From positions 434,001 through 498,000 of the forward strand of contig NZ_LRXL01000037.1 in the NCBI RefSeq assembly GCF_001637325.1: a stretch of DNA of 64,000 nt, given 5' to 3'. The translations under genes were made by a program, and so were the position numbers. This stretch comes from Cochleicola gelatinilyticus. Its GTDB lineage: Bacteria > Bacteroidota > Bacteroidia > Flavobacteriales > Flavobacteriaceae. Of the stretch, positions 8,190-16,544 are shown piece after piece (positions within the stretch are counted from its first letter, which is position 1; each line of letters opens with the position of its first letter). The notes beneath the pieces were generated by a model. The model made no database searches and was not told the DNA's origin. It saw only the letters and a list, made by a program, of their open reading frames with translations.

Positions 8190-8303
8190 TACCTGAAGGT
8201 TGTCTTTGGTACTAAATATTTTATGTGTCGGTTTTTTTTGGATACTTCAAGAATTACGATGAACAGACAGAAGGTATTTTTTTGAATACTTTGTTTTTAA
8301 CTA

Positions 8304-9122
8304 CTAGTATTGCTCCTTGTCATTAGGGAAATCGCTGCTTTTTACATCATCAATGTACTGCTTAAATGCGTTAGTCATTTCTGCATACATATCGAGGTAG
8401 CGACGTAAAAATCGGGGATTAAACTCGTAGGTCATTCCTAACATATCATGTGTGACTAATACTTGCCCGTCAACTCCATTTCCTGCACCAATTCCAATAA
8501 TTGGGATCGTTAAACTTTTGGCTACTTCTTCTGCTAAAGCGGCAGGAACTTTTTCAAGTACAATTGCAAAACAACCGGCTTTTTCTAAAAGTAATGCATC
8601 AGCTTTTAATGTTTCGGCTTCCTCTTCTTCTTTAGCACGTACTGTGTAGGTTCCAAATTTATAGATCGATTGTGGCGTGAGTCCTAGATGTCCCATTACT
8701 GGAATACCTGCGTTCAGAATTCGTTTAACCGATTCTTTAATTTCTTTTCCACCTTCTAACTTCACCGCATGGCCGCCACTTTCTTTCATAATTCGAATGG
8801 CAGAACGAAGCGCTTCTTTAGGATCGCTTTGATAACTTCCGAAGGGAATATCTACAACCACTAAACTGCGCTCTATAGCTCGTACCACCGACGTAGCATG
8901 ATAGATCATTTGATCTAATGTAATAGGTAGAGTCGTTTCATGTCCTGCCATAACGTTCGAAGCCGAATCGCCCACAAGAATGACATCAATGCCTGAGCCA
9001 TCTACTATTTTTGCCATGGTATAATCATAGGCGGTAAGCATAGAGATCTTTTCTCCTCTTTTTTTCATATCTACCAATGTTTTTGTGGTGATACGCTTAT
9101 ATTCTTTTTTGGCTACAGACAT
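8304..9122 (-). CDS. panB: 3-methyl-2-oxobutanoate hydroxymethyltransferase
   Basis: PanB, 272 aa, transfers a hydroxymethyl group from methylene-tetrahydrofolate to 2-oxoisovalerate to make ketopantoate for pantothenate and CoA. Visible motifs are [32 protein letters not shown], the PFGSYQ loop, [13 protein letters not shown] and [18 protein letters not shown]. The length fits the family. The pairing with an RluA-type gene downstream is familiar in Flavobacteriaceae. It is divergent from the small secreted protein at 9185. Confidence 0.97.
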   Translation of the reverse strand: MSVAKKEYKRITTKTLVDMKKRGEKISMLTAYDYTMAKIVDGSGIDVILVGDSASNVMAGHETTLPITLDQMIYHATSVVRAIERSLVVVDIPFGSYQSDPKEALRSAIRIMKESGGHAVKLEGGKEIKESVKRILNAGIPVMGHLGLTPQSIYKFGTYTVRAKEEEEAETLKADALLLEKAGCFAIVLEKVPAALAEEVAKSLTIPIIGIGAGNGVDGQVLVTHDMLGMTYEFNPRFLRRYLDMYAEMTNAFKQYIDDVKSSDFPNDKEQY

Positions 9123-9150
9123 ATTATAATGAATTAAAAAGTAAAAGTAC

Positions 9151-9158
9151 TAAATTTG
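9151..9158 (+). promoter_or_regulatory. Promoter -7 element
   Basis: TAAATTTG matches TAnnTTTG and lies 26 bases before the ATG at 9185. Confidence 0.4.
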
Positions 9159-9184
9159 ACATTCACTCTTTATGCTAATCTATT

Positions 9185-9652
9185 ATGAAGTATCTGTTTT
9201 TTTTAATTGTTACAGGAATTAGTACCCTTAGTTTTTCTCAAAATGAACTTTCTGAGGCAAATGCAAAGTTGTTTATCGATGTATTTTTCGATGGTTTTCA
9301 TAGTGGCGATACGTTAAAAATGAAATCTGTAATGATGCCAAACATGATGATGCAAAGTGCCTATGTTCAAAGTGATGGAGAAAATAAGGTGCGTTATTCC
9401 CGAGGTAGCGATTTTCTTAAAGTAATAGCTGCTAGACCTGAAGGTCAAGTTTGGGACGAACAAATTCTTGGTTACGAAGTACTTTCAGACGGGAATCTGG
9501 CACATGTCTGGACACCGTATCGATTTTATGTGGACGGAAAATTTAGTCATTGCGGAGCTAATTCGTTTACACTAGTATATACCGATGAAAGTTGGAAAAT
9601 ACTTAATATTATAGACTCTCGTAGAGTGGGAAGTTGTGAAAAAGAGGAATAA
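9185..9652 (+). CDS. Secreted NTF2/SnoaL-like protein
   Basis: A 155-aa protein with a signal peptide (MKYLFFLIVTGISTLSFSQ). The mature part looks like an NTF2-like (DUF4440/SnoaL) fold: an N-terminal helix (EANAKLFIDVFFDGFHSGD), then strands ending LAHVWTPYRFYVDGKFSHCG and SFTLVYTDESWKILNIIDSR. The C-terminal pattern W-K-I-x-x-I-x-D-x-R is typical of the group. The substrate is unknown, and the protein should be periplasmic or secreted. It is a single gene between panB and a convergent secreted peptidase-like gene. Confidence 0.75.
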   Translation: MKYLFFLIVTGISTLSFSQNELSEANAKLFIDVFFDGFHSGDTLKMKSVMMPNMMMQSAYVQSDGENKVRYSRGSDFLKVIAARPEGQVWDEQILGYEVLSDGNLAHVWTPYRFYVDGKFSHCGANSFTLVYTDESWKILNIIDSRRVGSCEKEE

Positions 9653-9684
9653 CTTTTACATGAATTTTTTCGTCTAAAAACGGA

Positions 9685-10200
9685 TTAATTATCAAAGTTA
9701 ATTCCGGCAACAGTATGTAGTGCTTCATTCTTTTTTCGTTGAAATGCAGGCGATTGTTCAAAGAGTATTTTTATTTGGTTATCCCAGTCGTTGACAATAT
9801 CAAAATAACTCGAATTTACTTTCGACATAATAATTCCACAATCATTGCAAACATGTTCTGTATACTCTAAGAAGTAATGTGCAAATTCATGATAAGCGAC
9901 AACTTTTACAATTTCTTCATCTAAAAGTGTAACCCAATTAACTACAATATTTTCAATATTGCCTTGTTTATTTCGTTGCACCATTCCTAGAGTGGAGCCA
10001 TGAAGAGAGGTCTGTAATGTATCGACAATAGCAATGTTTTTTAATTTAAATAATTTCTCGTGGTAATCAATATTATATTCTTTACATAACTCAAAGAAAT
10101 TGTCTAAATGACTTTTTAATCTACCATCAATGGAGACGTTTTGTGCACTTAGATTTTGAATAGAACAAAGAAATACGAGGGCTAAAAAAAGTATTCTCAT
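9685..10200 (-). CDS. Putative secreted zinc metallopeptidase (HEFAH)
   Basis: The start at 10200 gives a signal peptide (MRILFLALVFLCSIQNLSAQ); an upstream ATG at 10224 adds eight residues. The mature protein of about 150 aa has VVAYHEFAHYFLEYTEH, an HExxH-type zinc motif (HEFAH), followed by a CNDCG pair. Overall resemblance to known peptidase families is weak, so the activity is inferred from the motif alone. It is transcribed towards the SnoaL-like gene, and a 197-base spacer with no recognisable signal separates it from sdaA. Confidence 0.65.
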   Translation of the reverse strand: MRILFLALVFLCSIQNLSAQNVSIDGRLKSHLDNFFELCKEYNIDYHEKLFKLKNIAIVDTLQTSLHGSTLGMVQRNKQGNIENIVVNWVTLLDEEIVKVVAYHEFAHYFLEYTEHVCNDCGIIMSKVNSSYFDIVNDWDNQIKILFEQSPAFQRKKNEALHTVAGINFDN

Positions 10201-10421
10201 AAGTAGGAATTTAGAGTGAAACATAAGATTTGGGGAAATCTCTTACCTTAAATTAACTAAATGCCTTCTAACTTATTGCAGACTAAAGTGTTAAATGTGT
10301 GATTTATGAAGAATATTCTTACATTTTTAAAGATAAAAATAGTTTTTTGTCGATTATTTACGCTTTTAAGCGGTAAAATAAAGATATTTTATAATTTAAC
10401 TGTAGTCGTTTATATGAATTA

Positions 10422-11849
10422 TTAACAATCACTCATATTTACCTGTACCGCCAATCCACCTTCACTCGTTTCTTTGTATTTACTCGTCATATCTTTAGCA
10501 GTTTCCCACATGGTAGTGATTACTTTATCAAGTGGAACCTTTGCTTTGGTAGGATCATTATCTAAAGCCATTTCGCATGCATTAATTGCTTTAATAGCGC
10601 CCATTGCATTGCGTTCAATACACGGAATTTGCACCAACCCGCCAATAGGATCGCAGGTAAGTCCTAAGTGATGTTCCATGGCAATTTCAGCAGCCATTAA
10701 TGCATGTTCTGGAGAGCCTCCCATTAATTCGGTTAACGCACCAGCCGCCATAGCAGATGATACTCCAATTTCTGCTTGGCATCCACCCATAGCGGCAGAA
10801 ATCGTAGCCCCTTTCTTAAAAATACTACCAATTTCTCCAGCAGTTAATAAAAACCGTTTAATATCTTGAAAGTTTGCATCGTGATTTTCAATAACGAGGT
10901 AGTACATTAATACAGCAGGGATTACTCCAGCACTTCCGTTGGTAGGTGCTGTTACAACTCTTCCTAACGATGCATTTACTTCGTTTACTGCGAGGGCAAA
11001 GCAGGACACCCATTTAAGAATTTGCCTAAATTTTACTTCTGTATTGCGAATGGCGCTTATCCATTCTACAGCATTTGTATATTTTTTATCTTCTGGAAGC
11101 AAATTCTTATGTACATTATATGAGCGTCTTACTACATTAAGGCCTCCAGGTAAAATACCTTCTGTGTGGCAGCCTGTGTACATAGAATCTAACATTACAT
11201 CCCATATTGCTTTAAGTCCGTCATCGATTTCATCATCAGAACGCAAAGAACGTTCATTGGCTAAAACTATTTCAGAAATAGATTTTCCTTCAGACTTACA
11301 ATATGCGATGAGTTCGGTTGCTTTCTCTACAGGAAACGGAAAATGCGAAAACTCTTCAATTTTCTTTTTTGCTCTTTTTCGTTCTTTTTGTACCACAAAT
11401 CCGCCACCAATAGAGTAGTAGGAAGCTGATGTTTTTTTGCCATTTTTCAATAAGGCTCTAAATGTTATGCCATTAGGATGAAACTCTAGAAATTTTCGTT
11501 GGAATGTAATGTGTTCCTTCGGAATAAAAGAAATTCGTTTTTCACCATTTAGCATAAGAACTTTATGTTCGCTTATTAGGTCGATCTCTTTCTGAAGGTT
11601 TTCTATTGGAAAGGTAATTGGATCGAACCCTGAAAGTCCAGACATAACAGCAATGTCTGTTGCATGCCCTTTCCCTGTAAGTGATAAAGAGCCATATAGA
11701 TCTACTGAAATCGATTCGATAAGGTCGAAATTCCCATTCTTTTTTAAATGTTCTATCCATCGCCCGGCAGCTCGCCAAGGACCTAATGTGTGAGAACTAG
11801 AAGGGCCTACACCAATCTTTAACATGTCGAAAACGCTGATACTTTCCAT
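10422..11849 (-). CDS. sdaA: L-serine ammonia-lyase (single-chain, iron-sulfur type)
   Basis: A 475-aa single-chain L-serine dehydratase that converts L-serine to pyruvate and ammonia. The beta domain comes first (SVFDMLKIGVGPSSSHTLGP), then the alpha domain with the [4Fe-4S] cysteine context in GCHTEG, MGGCQAEIGVSSAMAAGA and the TCDPIGGLVQIPCIERNAMG segment. Length matches E. coli SdaA. It is a monocistronic gene with its own TATCTTTG element 17 bases upstream. Confidence 0.97.
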   Translation of the reverse strand: MESISVFDMLKIGVGPSSSHTLGPWRAAGRWIEHLKKNGNFDLIESISVDLYGSLSLTGKGHATDIAVMSGLSGFDPITFPIENLQKEIDLISEHKVLMLNGEKRISFIPKEHITFQRKFLEFHPNGITFRALLKNGKKTSASYYSIGGGFVVQKERKRAKKKIEEFSHFPFPVEKATELIAYCKSEGKSISEIVLANERSLRSDDEIDDGLKAIWDVMLDSMYTGCHTEGILPGGLNVVRRSYNVHKNLLPEDKKYTNAVEWISAIRNTEVKFRQILKWVSCFALAVNEVNASLGRVVTAPTNGSAGVIPAVLMYYLVIENHDANFQDIKRFLLTAGEIGSIFKKGATISAAMGGCQAEIGVSSAMAAGALTELMGGSPEHALMAAEIAMEHHLGLTCDPIGGLVQIPCIERNAMGAIKAINACEMALDNDPTKAKVPLDKVITTMWETAKDMTSKYKETSEGGLAVQVNMSDC

Positions 11850-11865
11850 AGAATTTTGCTTAATT

Positions 11866-11873
11866 CAAAGATA
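11866..11873 (-). promoter_or_regulatory. Promoter -7 element for sdaA
   Basis: The minus strand reads TATCTTTG, a perfect TAnnTTTG match, 17 bases upstream of the sdaA ATG. The predicted transcript leader is very short. Confidence 0.5.
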
Positions 11874-12093
11874 GTATTTTCTTATACAGGAAAGAAAGAA
11901 GAAGAACGCATTTCTACGGGAAAAAAGAAGAGGTGTATCCATAGAGTTTAAAAATGAAAAGGCAATGATGTGAAGTTGGAAGAAAGGGTAATACCTCATG
12001 ACGAAGAAGGAGTTTATCGGTCTAATAAATATGTAAACATGACACGAAAGTTTCATAAATGAAAAATCATGTTCATATCTTTTATTGGAAATA

Positions 12094-12109
12094 TTCCATA
12101 AATATGGAA
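12094..12109. promoter_or_regulatory. Perfect palindrome, candidate operator of the umuDC-like cassette
   Basis: TTCCATAAATATGGAA: arms TTCCATA and TATGGAA with a 2-base centre, placed 8 bases upstream of the -7 element and therefore over the -20 to -36 region. The word GGAAATA also occurs at 12087 and 12106. A dyad at this position is expected for a repressor or activator of DNA-damage genes; the protein that binds it is unknown. Confidence 0.5.
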
Positions 12110-12116
12110 ATAATCC

Positions 12117-12124
12117 TATTTTTG
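12117..12124 (+). promoter_or_regulatory. Promoter -7 element of the umuDC-like cassette
   Basis: TATTTTTG matches TAnnTTTG. The ATG begins only five bases after it, so the transcript should be leaderless or nearly so. No clear -33 element is seen, which fits dependence on a regulator bound at the adjacent palindrome. Confidence 0.5.
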
Positions 12125-12128
12125 TAAT

Positions 12129-12497
12129 ATGAATATAACTGCATCAGGAAAATTACAAAAAGTACAAAGTCGACACACTGCAGAAGTGTCAAAACAGACA
12201 GGGTTTCCCAGTGCTGCAACGCATTATTTAGAAGCACCTATCGATCTTCATAAAGAATTGATTTATAATCAGGATGCTACGTTTTTTATTCGGGTGGACG
12301 GAGATGCTTATAAAGAGTTTAAAATTTTAAACAAAGATGTATTAATCGTAGATCGATCACTTTCGCCATCGCAAAATCGATTGGTATTAGTTACCGAGAA
12401 TGGTACGTTTAAAGTTAAACGAGTCGTCACCCAAACAGAGGAAGAAACGTGTATTTTTTGGGGAGTAATTACGTATATAATACATAATGTCTTATGA
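12129..12497 (+). CDS. umuD: UmuD-like S24-family protein lacking the catalytic serine
   Basis: 122 aa. It aligns by eye with Umu[21 protein letters not shown] matches the cleavage-site region (C-G in E. coli, T-G here), and [20 protein letters not shown] matches the SGDSM active-site region. The nucleophile Ser60 of E. coli UmuD is Ala60 here, while the general-base Lys97 is kept (FKVKRV). Self-cleavage, which normally activates UmuD as a polymerase V subunit, should therefore be impossible. It overlaps the polymerase gene by four bases (ATGA). The C-terminus is shorter than in E. coli. Confidence 0.85.
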   Translation: MNITASGKLQKVQSRHTAEVSKQTGFPSAATHYLEAPIDLHKELIYNQDATFFIRVDGDAYKEFKILNKDVLIVDRSLSPSQNRLVLVTENGTFKVKRVVTQTEEETCIFWGVITYIIHNVL

Positions 12498-13756
12498 TTG
12501 CAATGGTAGACTGTAATAGCTTTTACGCTTCGTGTGAGCAAGTATTTCGACCAGACTTGCAAGGCAGACCTATTGTGGTTCTTAGCAATAATGATGGGTG
12601 TATTATCGCAGCTAACAAAGAGGCGAAAGCGATTACCAATATTCCTATGTTTGAGCCAATTTTTAAAATAAAGGACCAGTTAATAAAGAATAGGGTTGTT
12701 TTTTTTTCTTCAAATTATACGTTGTACGGTGAAATGTCACAGCGGGTGATGAATATTTTAAACACTTTTTCGCCTCATGTAGAGGTGTATAGCATCGATG
12801 AAGCTTTTTTGGAGTTAAGCGGAATGAAGTATATTTCTTTGCAATCGTATGGACACACTATAAAAGAAACCATCTTTAAAAATACAGGGCTTCCGGTAGG
12901 TGTAGGAATCGCCCCTACGAAGGTATTAGCAAAACTTGCCAATAGAATTTCAAAAAAGGAACCAGAAAACAATCATGTATTTGTGATAGATTCTGAAGAA
13001 AAACGATTGTACGCTCTTAAGTGGGCAAAAATTGGAGATGTGTGGGGGATTGGCCGAAAGCATGCGGAACGGCTAAAAAATATTGGGGTGTTTACTGCGT
13101 ATGAATTTACACAGATTTCTTTAGCTTGGGTTCGTAAAGAAATGACGGTAGTGGGAGAACGTATTTGGAGAGAGCTTAAGGGAGAACCGTGTATAGAGTT
13201 TACAACTATGCCTAAACCTAAAAAGGGGATTGGTACAGCAAAGTCTTTTGGAAAAAAATTAGAAGACCTAGAGCGTATTGAAGAAGCTTGTGCTTATTAT
13301 ATCAGTGAAGTAAGTGAAGTGTTGCGGGCTCAAAAATCCTGCGCTACTTATATTCAGGTATTTATTATTACGAATTACCATAGTGAGGTGGATAAACAAT
13401 ACTCAAACAGTCGTACGGTCACGCTGGATATCCCAACTAACGATACGTTTACTTTAATTTCTGAAGCAAGAAGAGCATTGCATTTAATTTATAAACCTGG
13501 ATATCGGTATAAAAAGGTAGGAGTAACTTTAAGCGGAATTATTCCCCAAGAATATGTACAGGGTAATTTGTTTGTAAAGCCTTCTAAATTAAATAAAGTA
13601 GAACTCATTAATACCTTTGATAGGATCAATGCTAAATACGGAAAATCTACAGTAGCTTCGGCAATGATCGGTACCCGCATGAGCGAATGGGAGTTAATTA
13701 AAAAAGAACGAAGTCCGAGGTTCACTACACAATGGAGTGAATTATTAACGATTTGA
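12494..13756 (+). CDS. umuC: Y-family translesion DNA polymerase (UmuC)
   Basis: A 420-aa Y-family polymerase. Catalytic acidic residues are visible in [14 protein letters not shown] and [13 protein letters not shown]; helix-hairpin-helix and little-finger segments follow ([19 protein letters not shown], then [16 protein letters not shown]). The C-terminal UmuC-type extension is present. It inserts nucleotides opposite DNA lesions, an error-prone process usually induced by DNA damage. It is translationally coupled to the UmuD-like gene, so both depend on the promoter at 12117. Confidence 0.95.
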   Translation: MIAMVDCNSFYASCEQVFRPDLQGRPIVVLSNNDGCIIAANKEAKAITNIPMFEPIFKIKDQLIKNRVVFFSSNYTLYGEMSQRVMNILNTFSPHVEVYSIDEAFLELSGMKYISLQSYGHTIKETIFKNTGLPVGVGIAPTKVLAKLANRISKKEPENNHVFVIDSEEKRLYALKWAKIGDVWGIGRKHAERLKNIGVFTAYEFTQISLAWVRKEMTVVGERIWRELKGEPCIEFTTMPKPKKGIGTAKSFGKKLEDLERIEEACAYYISEVSEVLRAQKSCATYIQVFIITNYHSEVDKQYSNSRTVTLDIPTNDTFTLISEARRALHLIYKPGYRYKKVGVTLSGIIPQEYVQGNLFVKPSKLNKVELINTFDRINAKYGKSTVASAMIGTRMSEWELIKKERSPRFTTQWSELLTI

Positions 13757-14060
13757 AATAGGGATTTATATCGGCCTTAAAACAACGTAGGAACACGAAT
13801 TTATCGGTGTATTTGGTTTAAAAGAATTGTTATGTGTAAAAAGCATGCTTGTTGAAGTTCCGTTTATAGTGAATAAACTAAAATAAAATGAAAAGGTGAT
13901 TATCAAATTGATTTTTTTCTTTTGAAGAAAGGGTGAAAAAAGCGGTTTTTTAAATTCCTGATATCTTTATTTACTATATAATATAAACTCCCAAAAGTCT
14001 TTACAACACGAATTGCTGGGTGAGGGTAATTCTAACTCATGCAATAGTTAGTTCGCAAGA

Positions 14061-14117
14061 GGGATAGAAGCAGGCTACCGTGTAGCGCGGATAGCCCGAC
14101 CCGAAGGGGCTTGCCCT
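14061..14117 (+). ncRNA. Structured element resembling the Flavo-1 RNA motif
   Basis: It begins GGGATAGAAGCAGGCTACCG, continues to GCGGATAGCCCGACCC and closes GGGGCTTGCCCT. Two hairpins can be drawn: GCTAC/GTAGC, and AGCCC/GGGCT, enclosed by an outer AGGG/CCCT pairing. The GGGATxGAAGC...GCGGATAGCCCG pattern recurs in flavobacterial genomes and appears to correspond to the Flavo-1 motif; that identification is from memory. The enclosing 494-base spacer (13757-14250) otherwise holds AT-rich sequence up to about 14020 with nothing recognised, and the dnaK promoter elements. Confidence 0.55.
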
Positions 14118-14157
14118 ATCTAAAACTGCCAATAGAGAGTTGTTTATGTTTCAGTTT

Positions 14158-14172
14158 CTGCCAGCCTGTCAG
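14158..14172 (+). promoter_or_regulatory. Tandem CTGnCAG motifs upstream of dnaK
   Basis: CTGCCAG and CTGTCAG stand one base apart, each itself a near-palindrome, 11 bases before the sigma-54-like element. They are candidate binding sites for a stress regulator; which one is unknown. Confidence 0.4.
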
Positions 14173-14182
14173 TCTCTTTTGC

Positions 14183-14198
14183 TTGGCATAATGATTGA
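14183..14198 (+). promoter_or_regulatory. Sigma-54-like -24/-12 promoter of dnaK
   Basis: TTGGCATAATGATTGA: the GG at 14185-14186 and the GA at 14197-14198 have the 12-base offset of -24/-12 promoters (consensus TTGGCA-N6-TTGC). The last base deviates (GA for GC). It lies 52 bases upstream of the dnaK ATG. No good TAnnTTTG element is seen in this spacer. Confidence 0.45.
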
Positions 14199-14250
14199 CT
14201 TATAGAGAGCGTAAGTAAAAATTGAACATCAAAATATAAACTATAACATT

Positions 14251-16158
14251 ATGAGTAAAATAATTGGAATCGACTTAGGTACAACCAACTCCTGCGTTGC
14301 TGTAATGGAAGGTAGCGAGCCAACGGTTATTCCTAACGCCGAAGGAAAAAGAACGACACCCTCTGTGATCGCATTCGTTGAAGGCGGAGAGATTAAAGTG
14401 GGGGATCCTGCAAAACGACAAGCGGTAACCAACCCAACGAAAACGGTTGCATCGATTAAGCGTTTTATGGGGAACAAATATTCGGAGTCTAAAAAAGAAG
14501 CCGATAGAGCTGCTTATGAAGTAGTAAAAGGAGACAATGATACCGCTCGTGTTAATATCGACGGGAGAATGTATACGCCTCAGGAATTAAGTGCGATGAT
14601 TCTTCAGAAAATGAAGAAAACCGCTGAAGACTATTTAGGACAAGATGTAACTCGTGCTGTAATTACAGTGCCTGCATACTTTAATGATAGTCAGCGTCAC
14701 GCTACAAAAGAAGCGGGTGAAATCGCAGGATTAAAAGTAGAACGTATTATTAATGAGCCTACAGCGGCTGCATTGGCATACGGATTAGATAAAAAAGACA
14801 CCGATCAAAAAATTGTAGTATTCGATTTTGGTGGTGGTACGCATGATGTATCGATCCTTGAACTAGGAGACGGTGTATTTGAAGTATTGTCTACCGATGG
14901 TGATACACACTTAGGTGGTGATGATGTAGATGAAAAAATTATTGACTGGTTGGCAGATGAATTTCAAGCGGCTGAAGACATGGATCTTCGTAAAGACCCA
15001 ATGGCGTTACAACGTTTAAAGGAAGCTGCTGAAAAAGCGAAGATCGAATTATCATCTTCTGCACAAACAGAGATCAACTTACCGTATGTAACTGCAACGG
15101 CAAGCGGACCAAAGCACCTTGTTAAAACATTAACTCGTGCGAAGTTCGAACAATTGATCGACGATTTAGTAAAAAGAACGATAGAGCCTTGTCAAACTGC
15201 ATTAAAAGCGGCAGGATTAAAAACAAGTGATATCGATGAGATTATTTTAGTAGGTGGTTCTACACGTATTCCTGCAGTACAGGAAGCGGTAGAGAAATTC
15301 TTCGGAAAAGCACCGAGTAAAGGTGTAAACCCAGATGAGGTTGTAGCAATTGGTGCTGCGATTCAAGGGGGTGTATTAACTGGAGATGTTAAAGATGTAT
15401 TGTTACTAGATGTAACGCCACTTTCTTTAGGTATTGAAACGATGGGTAGCGTAATGACGAAACTGATCGAAGCAAATACTACCATTCCTACAAAGAAAAG
15501 TCAGGTATTCTCAACCGCGGCAGACAATCAGCCAAGTGTAGAGATCCACGTATTGCAAGGAGAGCGTCCTATGGCAAACGACAATAAGACAATTGGTCGT
15601 TTTCACCTAGACGGAATTCCACCAGCACAACGAGGCGTACCGCAAATTGAAGTTACTTTCGATATTGATGCCAATGGTATTATTAAAGTAAGTGCTACCG
15701 ATAAAGCGACTGGAAAATCTCAGGATATTCGTATTGAAGCTTCTTCTGGACTTACTGAAGAAGAGATCAAGAAAATGAAGCAGGAAGCAGAAGCAAATGC
15801 AGAAAGCGATAAAGCGGCTAAAGAAACTGTTGATAAAATCAACGAAGCCGACGGAATGATCTTTCAAACGGAAAAGCAATTGAAAGAATTTGGTGAAAAA
15901 TTATCTGATGATAAGAAAAAACCAATCGAAGATGCTTTAGAAGAATTGAAGAAAGCGTACGAAACGAAAGACGTTGCTCAAATTCAACCTGCGTTGGATA
16001 AGATCAATGAAGCGTGGAAAACAGCTTCGGAAGAAATGTACAAAGCTCAGGCTGATGCACAAGGTGCTCCAGGACCTGATGTTGATACAGAGGCGAATGC
16101 TTCTACTGAAGAAGAAGGAAGCGACGTGGAAGACGTAGATTTCGAAGAAGTAAAGTAA
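14251..16158 (+). CDS. dnaK: Molecular chaperone DnaK (Hsp70)
   Basis: 635 aa. ATPase-domain signatures are [19 protein letters not shown] near the start, [19 protein letters not shown] (Bacteroidota-style TH instead of TF), and [18 protein letters not shown]. The substrate-binding domain ([18 protein letters not shown]) and an acidic tail ending EDVDFEEVK follow. It refolds proteins with DnaJ and GrpE, neither of which is nearby. It is a single-gene unit closed by a terminator at 16251, with a stress-type promoter upstream. Confidence 0.98.
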   Translation: MSKIIGIDLGTTNSCVAVMEGSEPTVIPNAEGKRTTPSVIAFVEGGEIKVGDPAKRQAVTNPTKTVASIKRFMGNKYSESKKEADRAAYEVVKGDNDTARVNIDGRMYTPQELSAMILQKMKKTAEDYLGQDVTRAVITVPAYFNDSQRHATKEAGEIAGLKVERIINEPTAAALAYGLDKKDTDQKIVVFDFGGGTHDVSILELGDGVFEVLSTDGDTHLGGDDVDEKIIDWLADEFQAAEDMDLRKDPMALQRLKEAAEKAKIELSSSAQTEINLPYVTATASGPKHLVKTLTRAKFEQLIDDLVKRTIEPCQTALKAAGLKTSDIDEIILVGGSTRIPAVQEAVEKFFGKAPSKGVNPDEVVAIGAAIQGGVLTGDVKDVLLLDVTPLSLGIETMGSVMTKLIEANTTIPTKKSQVFSTAADNQPSVEIHVLQGERPMANDNKTIGRFHLDGIPPAQRGVPQIEVTFDIDANGIIKVSATDKATGKSQDIRIEASSGLTEEEIKKMKQEAEANAESDKAAKETVDKINEADGMIFQTEKQLKEFGEKLSDDKKKPIEDALEELKKAYETKDVAQIQPALDKINEAWKTASEEMYKAQADAQGAPGPDVDTEANASTEEEGSDVEDVDFEEVK

Positions 16159-16202
16159 GCAAGAAGTTGGTTTTGCGATAGCAAAACTCTACGTATCGCT
16201 TA

Positions 16203-16221
16203 TCCCGAGCTTGTCGAGGGA
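16203..16221. repeat. Copy of a dispersed short repeat (CGAGCTTGTCGAGG type)
   Basis: TCCCGAGCTTGTCGAGGGA is an imperfect dyad and a word that recurs between genes in many flavobacterial genomes. Only one copy is seen in this window. It sits between the dnaK stop and its terminator. Confidence 0.35.
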
Positions 16222-16250
16222 TCTTTACGCCAAATTATATACATATTAAA

Positions 16251-16280
16251 AACGCTCTACAGCAATGTGGAGCGTTTTTT
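16251..16280 (+). terminator. Intrinsic terminator of dnaK
   Basis: Stem AACGCTC/GAGCGTT with a 12-base loop followed by a T run, 92 bases after the dnaK stop. In the rest of the 16159-16544 spacer only the repeat at 16203 and the palindrome at 16512 stand out. Confidence 0.8.
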
Positions 16281-16511
16281 ATTGTAGCTTATAGATGGGT
16301 AATTTCTATATTTTTAAGTAAATAAATTGTATTCAATTCTTCTCGTAAAAATTTGAAATATTACCGAAACTAGCGATATTTCTACATAAAAGTATGAGTT
16401 TCTCAAATTTGATTTTTTCAATTCATCTTTCTAAAGTGTAAGAGGATTCTCCAAAATCTTGCATTAAAAGATTGAGCGATTCTGTAGTGTCTGTAACATT
16501 AATTAATTTTT

Positions 16512-16527
16512 TGTAAATTAGTTTACA
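16512..16527. promoter_or_regulatory. Palindrome upstream of the 16545 gene
   Basis: TGTAAATTAGTTTACA: perfect 6-base arms with a 4-base centre, ending 17 bases before the ATG. A possible operator or leader hairpin; nothing identifies a regulator. Confidence 0.35.
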
Positions 16528-16544
16528 CTCAAAAAAAATCATTT

